Source: Limisphaerales bacterium (lineage in GTDB: Bacteria > Verrucomicrobiota > Verrucomicrobiia > Limisphaerales > UBA11358). From it: a stretch of DNA of 46,425 nucleotides. This document shows positions 38,295 through 46,425 of this stretch, piece by piece. Below the pieces are notes generated by a model. That model saw only the letters and a list, made by a program, of their open reading frames with translations. It had not been told where the DNA came from and made no database searches. How positions within the stretch are numbered: position 1 is the stretch's first letter; the number at the start of each line of letters is the position of its first letter. The translations under genes were made by a program, and so were the position numbers. Location: contig JANYFN010000157.1 in NCBI GenBank assembly GCA_025362675.1, positions 1 to 46,425 of the forward strand, read 5' to 3'.

Positions 38295-38756
38295 ACCATG
38301 AACCGCCCGCCGAGTGAGCTAACCCGCGTGCGGCAGGCCATTTCTCGCGTGATAAAGGGCGTTATCGGCATACCGGAGGGAGCCATCGGCGCGCAGCAGG
38401 CCATTTCCCGCAAGCCGAATGTCGTTCCCAGCATGCGGGTCGTCGCATTCGGCTTGCGGGATGCCGCATTCGGCGCGATGGATGGCGCATTCGGCTTGCG
38501 GGGAATGACCTCCCGCAAGCCGTTTGGGGTAAACCGCGCGACTTTTGCTCCCAACCGCGCGACTTTTACCTCATCCCGCAAGCCGAATGCGACATTCGGC
38601 ATGCGAGTTGCGACGACCGGCATGCGGGTAGCCGCATTCGGCTTGCGGGAAATACCCCGTCGCAGGCGGGAAACGCCCGCGCGGAGGCGGTTAATGGCGG
38701 AGCGGATGCGGCGGGCGGCGGCCCGCGCGCGGGTTACGGACTTTGGCTCACGGCGC
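38295..38756. repeat. Degenerate 21-bp-period array with a 10-bp core in either orientation (CGGCTTGCGG / CCGCAAGCCG)
   Basis: Consecutive 21-mers from 38400: GCCATTTCCCGCAAGCCGAAT, GTCGTTCCCAGCATGCGGGTC, GTCGCATTCGGCTTGCGGGAT, GCCGCATTCGGCGCGATGGAT, GGCGCATTCGGCTTGCGGGGA, ATGACCTCCCGCAAGCCGTTT, GGGGTAAACCGCGCGACTTTT, GCTCCCAACCGCGCGACTTTT, ACCTCATCCCGCAAGCCGAAT, GCGACATTCGGCATGCGAGTT and so on. Confidence 0.88.
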
Positions 38757-40091
38757 GGGGAGAATCGTGAGGCTGTGTTGCACGGGCACAAGCGCGGTGG
38801 CGATGGCGGCGGCGAGGGGGGCGCGTTCCGCTTCGGTTTCATTCACGATCTTGGCCATGTCGGCTTGGGCGGCTTTGCTGTGAAAGCCGGACTTGATCTG
38901 CTTGGTCTCGTAGGCTTGCTTGGCCGCGACGGCTTCATCCACGTGCTTGAAAGCGTCGCAAAAGGGATTGTTCAGGAAATCAGCGGCGAGGTTAATGCCT
39001 TCCGCGAGTTGGGCGGCGGAATAGGTATTGGTGGTTTGGCCCCAGATGATTTGGTAGTTGGCATTCGTGGCGTTCTTGACGACGAGGCGGAAGCGGTTCA
39101 AGTCTTGAAAGAAGGGGACGAGGGTGGTGCCGGAGCGCAGGGAGTTATCACTATTGGTATCACCGCTGACGCAGAAGGGATACTTCGTGCTGGTGACGGT
39201 GAGGGTGTTGTCCTTGAAGCTGTCAACGGTGTGACCGGCGGTGGCGGTGGCGGTCTGCGCGCCGAGGTCCACGCTCAGAGTGCCGAGATCGCCATCCAGT
39301 CCCATGGCGCGGAGAAACGAATAGGCCATGACGAGATGCCCGGCCCAACCGGGATGCACGCCGTCTTTGCCGGAGACCATGTAGGGACTGTTCGCGGTCG
39401 GGGCATAAAGGGTTTCGGCGCGGTAACTGGCGTTGAACATCGTCCAGAAAACGTCGGCGTAGCGGGCGTTAAGACGTTCGGCGATGGCGATGTCGATGTC
39501 GCGAAAGGCGCAGAGATTGACATTCAACTCATCCCGCGTGAACTCGCTGGAATGGGTCCAGCCCGGCACCTTGCCGATGCAACCCGCCGAGCCGACGACG
39601 ACTTGCGCCCCGCTGTTTTCGAGAGCAGCGACGACGGCGGAGTATTTTTCCTCATACCATTTGGCATTCTCCTCGTCGAACGGACGATAATGGTGATCGT
39701 TCATGCCGTAACAGAGCGTGGCGACGGTGGGCTGGAAGCGGAGACAGTCATTCGTCATGCGGTGGAGGAAGCCTTCGGCCGTCTCACCGCTCCAACCAAA
39801 CTGGCGGGCGGTGAGCTTGAGCTCGGGAACGCAAACGGTGAGATAAGTCTCGAGGATGCGCGAATACATTTTCTGTTCGGTGATCGAATCGCCGATGATG
39901 GCCAGCGAGTCGCCGGTCTTGAAGATCAGGGGGCCGGGAGCGGGCGCTTTGCGGGGGTTGAACTTGGCGAAGTAGGCGTTGGTGGCTTTCGGTTCGTAAT
40001 CAAGCGCGCGCGCGACGCCGGAAAAGTCGAGCAGGATGGCCGCAGCGAGAAGGCCGGCGGAGCAAAGGAGATGGCGACGGGAATTTTTCAT
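38748..40091 (-). CDS. SGNH/GDSL-type hydrolase, secreted
   Basis: LAIIGDSITEQKMYSRILETYL, TLCYGMNDHHYRPFDE, GKDGVHPGWAGH; signal peptide after MKNSRRHLL. Confidence 0.9.
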   Translation of the reverse strand: MKNSRRHLLCSAGLLAAAILLDFSGVARALDYEPKATNAYFAKFNPRKAPAPGPLIFKTGDSLAIIGDSITEQKMYSRILETYLTVCVPELKLTARQFGWSGETAEGFLHRMTNDCLRFQPTVATLCYGMNDHHYRPFDEENAKWYEEKYSAVVAALENSGAQVVVGSAGCIGKVPGWTHSSEFTRDELNVNLCAFRDIDIAIAERLNARYADVFWTMFNASYRAETLYAPTANSPYMVSGKDGVHPGWAGHLVMAYSFLRAMGLDGDLGTLSVDLGAQTATATAGHTVDSFKDNTLTVTSTKYPFCVSGDTNSDNSLRSGTTLVPFFQDLNRFRLVVKNATNANYQIIWGQTTNTYSAAQLAEGINLAADFLNNPFCDAFKHVDEAVAAKQAYETKQIKSGFHSKAAQADMAKIVNETEAERAPLAAAIATALVPVQHSLTILPAP

Positions 40092-40364
40092 GGGTTCGAG
40101 ATGGGTGACGTGAGCTGAAACTTTGATGATAGGCACAGGAATCTTAGAGGCAGGAGATTAAATGGTGGTTACAGATTGTCCACCTGATTTCCAAGGCGGC
40201 AACCGAGTGAGGGAGTCAAAGCGGTTGCGATATTTTCTGCTTAATCCGGTGAGAAAAATGGCCGATAGGACGAATCAGTGACGCATTGCAGCTTAAGCGG
40301 ACGAAATGATTGCCGCTTTGGGCTTGCGTTTTGGCAGTGCGGCAGAAAAACTTTACGTTCATAT

Positions 40365-40967
40365 ATGCAAACACAAGACGCATCATCGGAACTGTTGTTC
40401 AAACTTTGGCCGTGGCTGGAAGCCAATAAAAAAGGCATCCTCATCGGGGTGGTGGTGGCCGGCCTGGCCGTCGCCGGGGTTTCCTATCTTTCCGCGCAGC
40501 GCGGACAGACCGAGACGGCTGCCGGGGAAGAATTGACTAAACTGATGTTCAGCTCCACGCCGGGCACAACCAGCCCGCAGTTGGCCGATGGGTTTGCCAA
40601 AATTGCCGCAAAATATCCGGGCACCGCCGCCGCCGAACGCGCCCAACTGCAAGCTGGCGCGGCGCTCTTCAGTGCCGGCCAGTATGCCGAAGCCCAGACG
40701 CAGTTCCAAAAATTTATCAACGCGGAAAACTCCGGCGGCGACCTGGCCGCGACCGCGCAACTCGGTATCGCCACCTGCCTCGAAGCGCTCGGTAAGCCGG
40801 AAGCGATCGCGGCGTATCAAAAAGTCGTGGCTGCTTATCCCACCACGATCAGTGCCGAGGTCGCTAAACAGGCGGTTGTTCGTCTCACACCGAAAACGGT
40901 CACGTCACCGTCGGCGGCTCCAGCGGCTATCCCTGCCGCAGCGCCAGCGACACCGGCAAAATCTTAA
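40365..40967 (+). CDS. Membrane-anchored TPR-like protein (YfgM/Tol-Pal associated-like)
   Basis: N-terminal TM, repeats with YPGTAAAERAQLQAGAALFSAGQYAEAQTQFQKF; Ala/Pro-rich C-terminus. Confidence 0.8.
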   Translation: MQTQDASSELLFKLWPWLEANKKGILIGVVVAGLAVAGVSYLSAQRGQTETAAGEELTKLMFSSTPGTTSPQLADGFAKIAAKYPGTAAAERAQLQAGAALFSAGQYAEAQTQFQKFINAENSGGDLAATAQLGIATCLEALGKPEAIAAYQKVVAAYPTTISAEVAKQAVVRLTPKTVTSPSAAPAAIPAAAPATPAKS

Positions 40968-40969
40968 AA

Positions 40970-42259
40970 ATGAAGTTATCCATCATCGGCACTGGTTACG
41001 TCGGTCTCGTCACCGGAACATGTTTCGCGGAAGTTGGTCACCACGTGATCTGCGTGGACAACGACGCGGCGAAAGTAAAGATGCTTCAGGCGGGCGGTAT
41101 CCCCATTTACGAACCCGGCTTGGAAGAACTGGTCAAAAAGCACGTTGCTTCTGGCCACCTCAAGTTCACGAATAGCACGGCCGAGGGCGTGGAAAAATCC
41201 GACGTGATTTTCATCGCTGTGCCCACGCCGCCGCAGCCGGATGGCTCGGTGGATTTGAGCTACATCGAGCGCGTCGCGCGCGACATCGCCGCCGCGATGA
41301 CGAGCTACAAGATCGTGGTGGATAAGAGCACGGTGCCAGTCAAGACCGGCGAGAAGGTCACCGAGACCATCAAGCGTTATTGCCCCGCGAAGGTGGAATT
41401 CGATGTTGTCAGCAATCCCGAATTTCTGCGCGAAGGGTTTGCTGTCGGCGATTTGATGAAGCCTGACCGCGTCGTCATCGGCGTCGGCTCACAACGTCCC
41501 GTCGCGGCGATGAAGGAGATTTACACGCCGTTCAACGCGCCCATCATCGTCACCGATATCAACTCCGCCGAACTCATCAAGCACGCGGCGAATTCATTTC
41601 TCGCGCTCAAGATTTCCTACATCAACGCCATCGCCAACGTCTGCGAAGCTGCCGGCGCGAACGTGCAGGAAGTCGCCCAAGGCATCGGCCTCGACGAACG
41701 CATCGGCCGCCGCTTTCTCAACGCCGGCATCGGTTTCGGCGGCAGTTGTTTCCCGAAGGATTTGAGCGCGTTCATCAAGATCGCTGAGCAGATCGGCTAC
41801 GATTTCAAATTGCTCAAGGAAGTGCAGCACATCAACGCCGACCAGATGGATCGCTTCGTGAAAAAAATTACGGACACGCTTTGGGTGTTGCGTGATAAAA
41901 AAATTGGCGTGCTCGGCCTCGCGTTCAAGCAGAACACCGATGATGTGCGCTCCTCGCCCGCGATTGATTTGTGCCAGCGTTTGCTGAAAGACGGCGCGAC
42001 GTTGCGCGTTCACGATCCGAAAGGCATGGAAAAAGCTAAAGCCATCTTGCCTAATGTCACTTACGTCGAAGACATGAACGACGTGGCGGAAGGCTGCGAC
42101 GCGCTCGTGGTCGCAACCGAATGGGACGAGTTCAAACAACTCGATCTCGCCCGCGCGAAAAAGGGTCTGACACATCCGATTCTGTTCGATGGCCGCAATC
42201 TTTTTAATCCGGCGGAAATGGAAAAGCTCGGGTGGATTTACAAGAGCGTGGGGCGGTAA
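40970..42259 (+). CDS. ugd: UDP-glucose 6-dehydrogenase
   Basis: MKLSIIGTGYVGLVTGTCFAEVGHHVICVDND, VDKSTVPVKTG, SNPEFLREG, NAGIGFGGSCFPKDL. Confidence 0.96.
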   Translation: MKLSIIGTGYVGLVTGTCFAEVGHHVICVDNDAAKVKMLQAGGIPIYEPGLEELVKKHVASGHLKFTNSTAEGVEKSDVIFIAVPTPPQPDGSVDLSYIERVARDIAAAMTSYKIVVDKSTVPVKTGEKVTETIKRYCPAKVEFDVVSNPEFLREGFAVGDLMKPDRVVIGVGSQRPVAAMKEIYTPFNAPIIVTDINSAELIKHAANSFLALKISYINAIANVCEAAGANVQEVAQGIGLDERIGRRFLNAGIGFGGSCFPKDLSAFIKIAEQIGYDFKLLKEVQHINADQMDRFVKKITDTLWVLRDKKIGVLGLAFKQNTDDVRSSPAIDLCQRLLKDGATLRVHDPKGMEKAKAILPNVTYVEDMNDVAEGCDALVVATEWDEFKQLDLARAKKGLTHPILFDGRNLFNPAEMEKLGWIYKSVGR

Positions 42260-42350
42260 GTTTTTAGTTTTGAATTCTTAATTTTTAGTTGAAACGCGCC
42301 ATGTCCGAATCGGCTTCAACTAAAAACTTAAAATTAAAACCTAAAAACTG
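42259..42350. repeat. Long A/T-rich inverted repeat with the mutT ATG in its loop
   Basis: AAGTTTTTAGTTTTGAATTCTTAATTTTTAGTTGAA (42259-42293) vs reverse complement of 42315-42350 CAGTTTTTAGGTTTTAATTTTAAGTTTTTAGTTGAA; ATG at 42301. Confidence 0.75.
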
Positions 42351-42735
42351 CGTCGAAGTTTCCGCTGCGCTCATCTTCCGCGACGGCAAGCTCCTCATCA
42401 CGCAACGCCACGCCAAAGCGCATCTTGGTGGACTGTGGGAATTTCCCGGCGGCAAACGCGAGTCGGGCGAGACGTTTGAACAATGCCTCGTCCGCGAAAT
42501 CCACGAAGAACTTGGAGTTAAAATTTCAGTTGGCGAATTGTTTGAGGAAATCTCCCACGACTATCCTGAAAAATCCGTGCACCTAAAATTCTTTCGCTGC
42601 GAATTGATTTCTGGCCAACCGAAGCCGCTTGACTGCGCAGCGGTGAAATGGATTGAAAAATCTGAACTCACCGAATTTGAATTTCCCGCCGCCGACGCAT
42701 GTTTGCTCCATAAACTGCGTGCGTTCAACTTCTGA
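42301..42735 (+). CDS. mutT: NUDIX hydrolase, 8-oxo-dGTP diphosphatase-like
   Basis: Nudix box GGKRESGETFEQCLVREIHEELGV; start could also be 42289. Confidence 0.93.
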   Translation: MSESASTKNLKLKPKNCVEVSAALIFRDGKLLITQRHAKAHLGGLWEFPGGKRESGETFEQCLVREIHEELGVKISVGELFEEISHDYPEKSVHLKFFRCELISGQPKPLDCAAVKWIEKSELTEFEFPAADACLLHKLRAFNF

Positions 42736-42769
42736 ACTCAGGTCCGGTAAAAATTATACAGCCTCCGAG

Positions 42770-43609
42770 TCATTGAGAATCTTGCTTGAAACCAGTCTCA
42801 ACCCGGTTGTAGTCAATCCATTCATTCGCTAACACCGCCTGCGGCTGTCCGCGCTTGACCGTGAAAATCTTCGGCGTCTGCCAATGCCAGTTTTCGACAT
42901 GGCCGTCGGCAAAGGAAAAATTTGCCCCTCGATTATGGCGGTTCGCCGGAAACTCCCACCAATAACCCACCGCCCAAGGTCGGCTGGCTACTGGAATTCC
43001 GAATTGGGTATCAAGGATTTCATCTTCGTGAACTTCCATGAATGATAATAAATTGACTGGTCCGGGATTTTTGATTTGCGTCGTTTTTGTAAAATGCGGA
43101 ACGAAGTAAGTGATCTGGCCGGCATAACTAAAGCCGTTCACCGACTGGCTTAAATCGTAACTGCGCAGCCTGAGCTCAGAAAGCATGACACCGTCGGCGG
43201 TTTGAATGGTTGATGGGTCAGCGGGACAACGGTAAATGGCGGTTGAGTGATTGTAGGGAAACAACAAGGCGTTTTTTAAACCGGCGGAGTCGGCGTCATA
43301 TATAGCGATATTCGTGCACCAGGAGGGGCCCTCATTACCGGGAAATGCTCGCAAGGTAGCCATGTCATAAACAAAACTATTCGGCAGCAGAAAATCCGTG
43401 TTGTCCCCCGCATAAAGGTGAAAACCAAGCTGTAGTTGCTTGAGGTTATTCAAGCAAGCTACGGTCAGGGCCCGGTTTTTTGCCTGACTCAAAACCGGCA
43501 ACAGCAACGCAGCGAGAATTGCGATGATAGCGATCACCACCAGCAGTTCAATTAAAGTGAAAGCGCTGCGGAAAAACGGCCGTTGCGGATGGGATGACGC
43601 CGGACACAC
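42770..43609 (-). CDS. Type II secretion-like pseudopilin with H-X9-DG motif
   Basis: [28 protein letters not shown] and [17 protein letters not shown]. Confidence 0.93.
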   Translation of the reverse strand: MCPASSHPQRPFFRSAFTLIELLVVIAIIAILAALLLPVLSQAKNRALTVACLNNLKQLQLGFHLYAGDNTDFLLPNSFVYDMATLRAFPGNEGPSWCTNIAIYDADSAGLKNALLFPYNHSTAIYRCPADPSTIQTADGVMLSELRLRSYDLSQSVNGFSYAGQITYFVPHFTKTTQIKNPGPVNLLSFMEVHEDEILDTQFGIPVASRPWAVGYWWEFPANRHNRGANFSFADGHVENWHWQTPKIFTVKRGQPQAVLANEWIDYNRVETGFKQDSQ

Positions 43610-43655
43610 AAATGGAATCTATGCCTAGTAACCGTGAGCGTAAATCTTTTTCACC

Positions 43656-44675
43656 TCAATAAACCAGCAGCTCCATGTCTTGCCGGCCATTTTCCGTGAA
43701 CTGCCAACGACCGCCGCGCTGGATCACAATTTTACCACAGGGATTCGCCCGCTGAATCGCCTCGTTCACGGAGAGCAAAAAGATTTTACTTGGGCTTTTC
43801 AGTTCCGATTCCGCGCGCGGCACGATCGCGAATGGAACCCCGGTGTAATTCAAGGTCAATTCGTAACCTGCGATCCCCTGCTTTTCCGCCAAAGGATTTT
43901 TCTGCACCAGCGCGGCGTAACGTTTGAGAAATGGAAATCCGTTTGCCCGCACTTGCACGCGGCACAGTTCCGGCTGGCTGCGGATAAAATCCAACAAACT
44001 AAATTTTTTCAATCCCGGACGTTCAGCCATCAAAATGTCGCACGTATTCAGACCGAGCAAATTATGGCCGTTCCAATTCCCGTGGTCATTACGTTCGCCC
44101 GGTTTATTTTGCCTGAACCACGCTGCGAAACGATCATTCATAAACAGGTTCAATTCAAAATGCACATGCGCGCGATCTTTGGCGATGGTTTCGGCCGTCG
44201 AAGTGCGACCCATCGTGGCAATCGGCTCGCCCGCCTTAACGTTGTGCCCGGTGGCAATCCCGGGCGCAATCGCACTCAAGTGTGCGTAGAGCGAATAGAT
44301 CTGAATCCCCTCAATTTCGTGCTGGATGACGATGTAACGTCCGTAATTCGATAACCCCGGTTTGTCGCTCGCGTAAGCCACCATGCCGTCGGCCGTAGCG
44401 AGAATTGGATCCGTTGGCTCCCCACGACGATCCGTGTGCAGGTGCAAAATATCCAACCCCTCATGCAGGCGCGTGCCGTTGTTACGCACGCAACCGAAGC
44501 TGCCGCTCGTCCACGGCTTTTCTGGCGCGGTCGGCGCAAAAAATTTCAGCTCCGACCCTGACTGAAACAGCGCGTGGTTGGCGGTGGGAAATTGAAATGG
44601 ACTCTGTGCGAATATCGTCTCCGCTAAAAAAAATAACGTGAGCAGTAACGCACGACGGACAATCAAGAAGCTCAT
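43656..44675 (-). CDS. M23-family metallopeptidase
   Basis: HEGLDILHLHTDRRGEPTDPILATADGMVAYA, HEIEGIQIYSLYAHLS, DRAHVHFELN. Confidence 0.9.
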   Translation of the reverse strand: MSFLIVRRALLLTLFFLAETIFAQSPFQFPTANHALFQSGSELKFFAPTAPEKPWTSGSFGCVRNNGTRLHEGLDILHLHTDRRGEPTDPILATADGMVAYASDKPGLSNYGRYIVIQHEIEGIQIYSLYAHLSAIAPGIATGHNVKAGEPIATMGRTSTAETIAKDRAHVHFELNLFMNDRFAAWFRQNKPGERNDHGNWNGHNLLGLNTCDILMAERPGLKKFSLLDFIRSQPELCRVQVRANGFPFLKRYAALVQKNPLAEKQGIAGYELTLNYTGVPFAIVPRAESELKSPSKIFLLSVNEAIQRANPCGKIVIQRGGRWQFTENGRQDMELLVY

Positions 44676-45202
44676 TTCAACGATTGCTTGCGGGTTTTTT
44701 TGGCGACGTTGTTCAGGCCAGTCACAAACTGCTCTATTTCTTCACGCGATGCATCGGGAGTGAACGATAGCAACCCATCGGCAATACGGTGACTGATCAC
44801 CGGCGCCGCCAGCCAGCGACCGTCCACCAGCTTATCGCTCCACTGCCCGAAGATCACCAGGTGCTTGCCGGGATTCGATCCCGTGAATTGTTCCAGCGTC
44901 CACGTGCCCGTCTGGTTGAATTGGATATTCACCGCGAACCCGCCCGGAGTTTCCACCAGACTGGCACTCGTCACATGCGATTCCGTCAGAATCGGGTCAG
45001 CTATGATCGGCACCAGCATCGGCTGCGAGCGCAGCACCGTGATCGTCTCGCCAGCACTCAAACTTTCCGTGCTTTGCAGGTGAACTCGCAATGCGGCCGT
45101 CTGCTTTTCGTGACTTTTTCCAGCCACACAACCAGCCGTCAGCAAGAAGCTTAGACCCATTAAAAATAAATAAAGATTGAATCGGACCACATAAAAATTC
45201 AT
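44672..45202 (-). CDS. Lipoprotein with SecDF P1-head-like domain
   Basis: FLLTAGC lipobox; HVTSASLVETPGGFAVNIQFNQTGTWTLEQFTGSNPGKHLVIFGQWSDKLVDGRWLAAPVIS resembles the SecD P1 head; overlaps the M23 gene by 4 bp. Confidence 0.65.
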   Translation of the reverse strand: MNFYVVRFNLYLFLMGLSFLLTAGCVAGKSHEKQTAALRVHLQSTESLSAGETITVLRSQPMLVPIIADPILTESHVTSASLVETPGGFAVNIQFNQTGTWTLEQFTGSNPGKHLVIFGQWSDKLVDGRWLAAPVISHRIADGLLSFTPDASREEIEQFVTGLNNVAKKTRKQSLK

Positions 45203-45247
45203 AGTGCCAACACGAAATCGCAAACCGCGAACAAAGTAAAGACCCTT

Positions 45248-45361
45248 ATGGGAAAACAATACAACAAAACCATCAAGGCGACCCGTCGCCAGAAACAGAT
45301 CAAACGTAAAAAAGCCACGCTCAAGACCAAGCTCGCGAGCACCAGCACGAAAAAGAAGTAA
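45248..45361 (+). CDS. 37-aa highly basic protein MGKQYNKTIKATRRQKQIKRKKATLKTKLASTSTKKK
   Basis: ATG to TAA reading frame followed 22 bp later by a strong terminator; too short for the supplied ORF track. Confidence 0.7.
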   Translation: MGKQYNKTIKATRRQKQIKRKKATLKTKLASTSTKKK

Positions 45362-45383
45362 CCGCATTTTTCGCATCCAACCA

Positions 45384-45410
45384 AAGCCGTCCATCTCGGA
45401 CGGCTTTTTT
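45384..45410 (+). terminator. Rho-independent terminator
   Basis: AAGCCGTCC-ATCTC-GGACGGCTT followed by a T run. Confidence 0.92.
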
Positions 45411-45412
45411 GT

Positions 45413-45481
45413 TGGAGTTCAAGCTTCAGCTTGTTCGGATGGCGGCTCGCGTGGCGGGCAAGCAAAAGCTTGAACTTCAAC
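45413..45481. repeat. Palindromic dispersed repeat, second copy of the element found in bioA
   Basis: GGAGTTCAAGCTTCAGCTTGTTC (45414-45436) with inverted partner GCAAGCAAAAGCTTGAACTTCAA (to 45480). Confidence 0.75.
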
Positions 45482-45580
45482 TTGGCGGCGGCTCGCCACA
45501 TTCATCTCTGCGCCTCGTAGCGCCCGCAAACATTTTGCTTCCCCGCCCTCCGGTTAGCAGTTTGAATCATTGTCAGCCAC

Positions 45581-46141
45581 ATGAACTCTCGCACCCCAGC
45601 CTCGGCCCGGGCACACCGGAAAAAATCTTTTCTCTGGCTCGCGCTGGCGGTTACCTGTTTCCACGCAGCTTATACCTCGCTGAAATTTCCCGCTGCCGGA
45701 CTCTTGATTTTCGGCTACGCCTTCGGCTTGGTGAAAGTGTGCGAACAGCCGAATGTTCGCCGCGCCTTTTATTTCGGATTGGCCACCGGCTATCTTTGCT
45801 ACGCGCCGCAACTATTTTTCATGTGGCGCATCTTCAGCGTCTTCGCTGTGGTGCTCTGGCTGGTGCTGGCATTTTGGAGCGGACTATTCACAGCGACGGT
45901 TTGTGGCTGCCAGCATCGCTGGGGCAAAACCCGAACCGCGTGGCTCATTCCAATCCTCTGGACGGGCAGCGAATATTTTCGCAGCGAACTGTATTACTTG
46001 AAATTTTCTTGGATTGATGTTTTTTTAGGTAGTAGCGAGAAACCCCTGATTATCTTCAATCCTGCCATCCCGCGCCCGTCCGGTCAAGTTGGCAATCAGG
46101 ACGCGGCCTTGACCCTCTGGCGAGCGCGTAGCGTGGTATAA
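45581..46141 (+). pseudogene. lnt: Apolipoprotein N-acyltransferase N-terminal part, apparently interrupted after about 145 residues
   Basis: FGLATGYLCYAPQLFFMWRIF, WTGSEYFRSELYYLKFSW is Lnt-like; the following sequence (IDVFLGSSEKPLIIFNPAIPRPSG...) no longer is, and the ORF ends at 186 aa. Confidence 0.6.
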
Positions 46142-46196
46142 AAAAACGACATAACAATCAAGTTATGCCGTTCAAGATGATTTCAGGATGATTGCC

Positions 46197-46424
46197 CTAT
46201 GCCTTGACCAACTCCCAAAAGTTGCTGCGCTTGGTATCGTCAATCTTAATTAAATTAGCCGTAGAGAGTGCCTTACCCCATTTTATGACCGTTGTGCTTG
46301 TGGAGTTGAAATGAGCAATAATTTCTGATTGAAGCTTGCCAGACGCGCCGACAAATTCCAAAACCGCAGCTTTCGTTTCGTCATTCCATCGCCAGTTTTT
46401 GCCAATGCCGCTGCCTTTCTTGCG
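46197..46424 (-). CDS. Partial CDS running in from the right edge; C-terminus ...KNWRWNDETKAAVLEFVGASGKLQSEIIAHFNSTSTTVIKWGKALSTANLIKIDDTKRSNFWELVKA
   Basis: Open minus-strand frame to the window edge, stop at 46197-46199; no ATG in the window so absent from the ORF track. Confidence 0.5.
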   Translation of the reverse strand, partial: RKKGSGIGKNWRWNDETKAAVLEFVGASGKLQSEIIAHFNSTSTTVIKWGKALSTANLIKIDDTKRSNFWELVKA

Positions 46425-46425
46425 C

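Noticed and set aside
38295-38756. CRISPR array
   Set aside because: Unit is 21 bp with ~10-bp degenerate cores in both orientations and ~11-bp spacers; no Cas genes
38240-38842. 200-aa minus-strand ORF through the array
   Set aside because: Overlaps the SGNH 3' end; both strands are equally open, so coding is not favoured without expression data
38298-40118. 606-aa plus-strand ORF covering the 21-bp array and beyond
   Set aside because: Most of it is antisense to the well-supported SGNH hydrolase (38748-40091); the long frame follows from high GC and the 21-bp repeat lacking stops on both strands
46030-46140. Identified IS element end inside lnt
   Set aside because: The junction is suspicious, but no transposase, terminal inverted repeat or target duplication can be shown inside the window
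1-46425. tRNA/rRNA genes
   Set aside because: None recognised on either strand by eye; a tRNAscan/Infernal run would be decisive

Overview
The window looks like a Verrucomicrobiota-type chromosomal segment. That assignment is inferred from gene content and style (pseudopilin with H-X9-DG motif, PEP-CTERM-like protein, DUF1702, MASE1 kinase); no database search was run. About 32 well-supported CDSs are visible. The main blocks are: (i) a partial DUF1702/UnbL-like locus at the left edge; (ii) a compact operon of GH63-like glucosidase, GMC oxidoreductase, MFS, SDR and cytochrome bd oxidase (cydAB); (iii) a truncated FTP-propeptide gene in a decayed region; (iv) a pirin/DoxX/LLM/YceI/flavodoxin cluster; (v) bioA-bioF, an amidohydrolase, and divergent hpf/rpoN; (vi) a MASE1-PAS-PAS-PAS histidine kinase with a LuxR-type regulator and two stand-alone receivers, one lacking the phospho-acceptor Asp; (vii) an apparent single-chain MbnP-like plus MauG/MbnH-like di-heme fusion; (viii) an SPFH pair; (ix) an SGNH hydrolase, ugd and mutT; (x) an M23 peptidase and an lnt that loses homology near the right edge. 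The most unusual non-coding signals are a degenerate 21-bp-period array with a 10-bp core in both orientations (about 38295-38756), several distinct inverted-repeat elements (16314-16455, 38103-38246, 42259-42350, 35218-35251), and a dispersed palindromic repeat that also appears in frame inside bioA. No tRNA, rRNA or CRISPR was recognised. All calls come from reading the sequence and the supplied translations.
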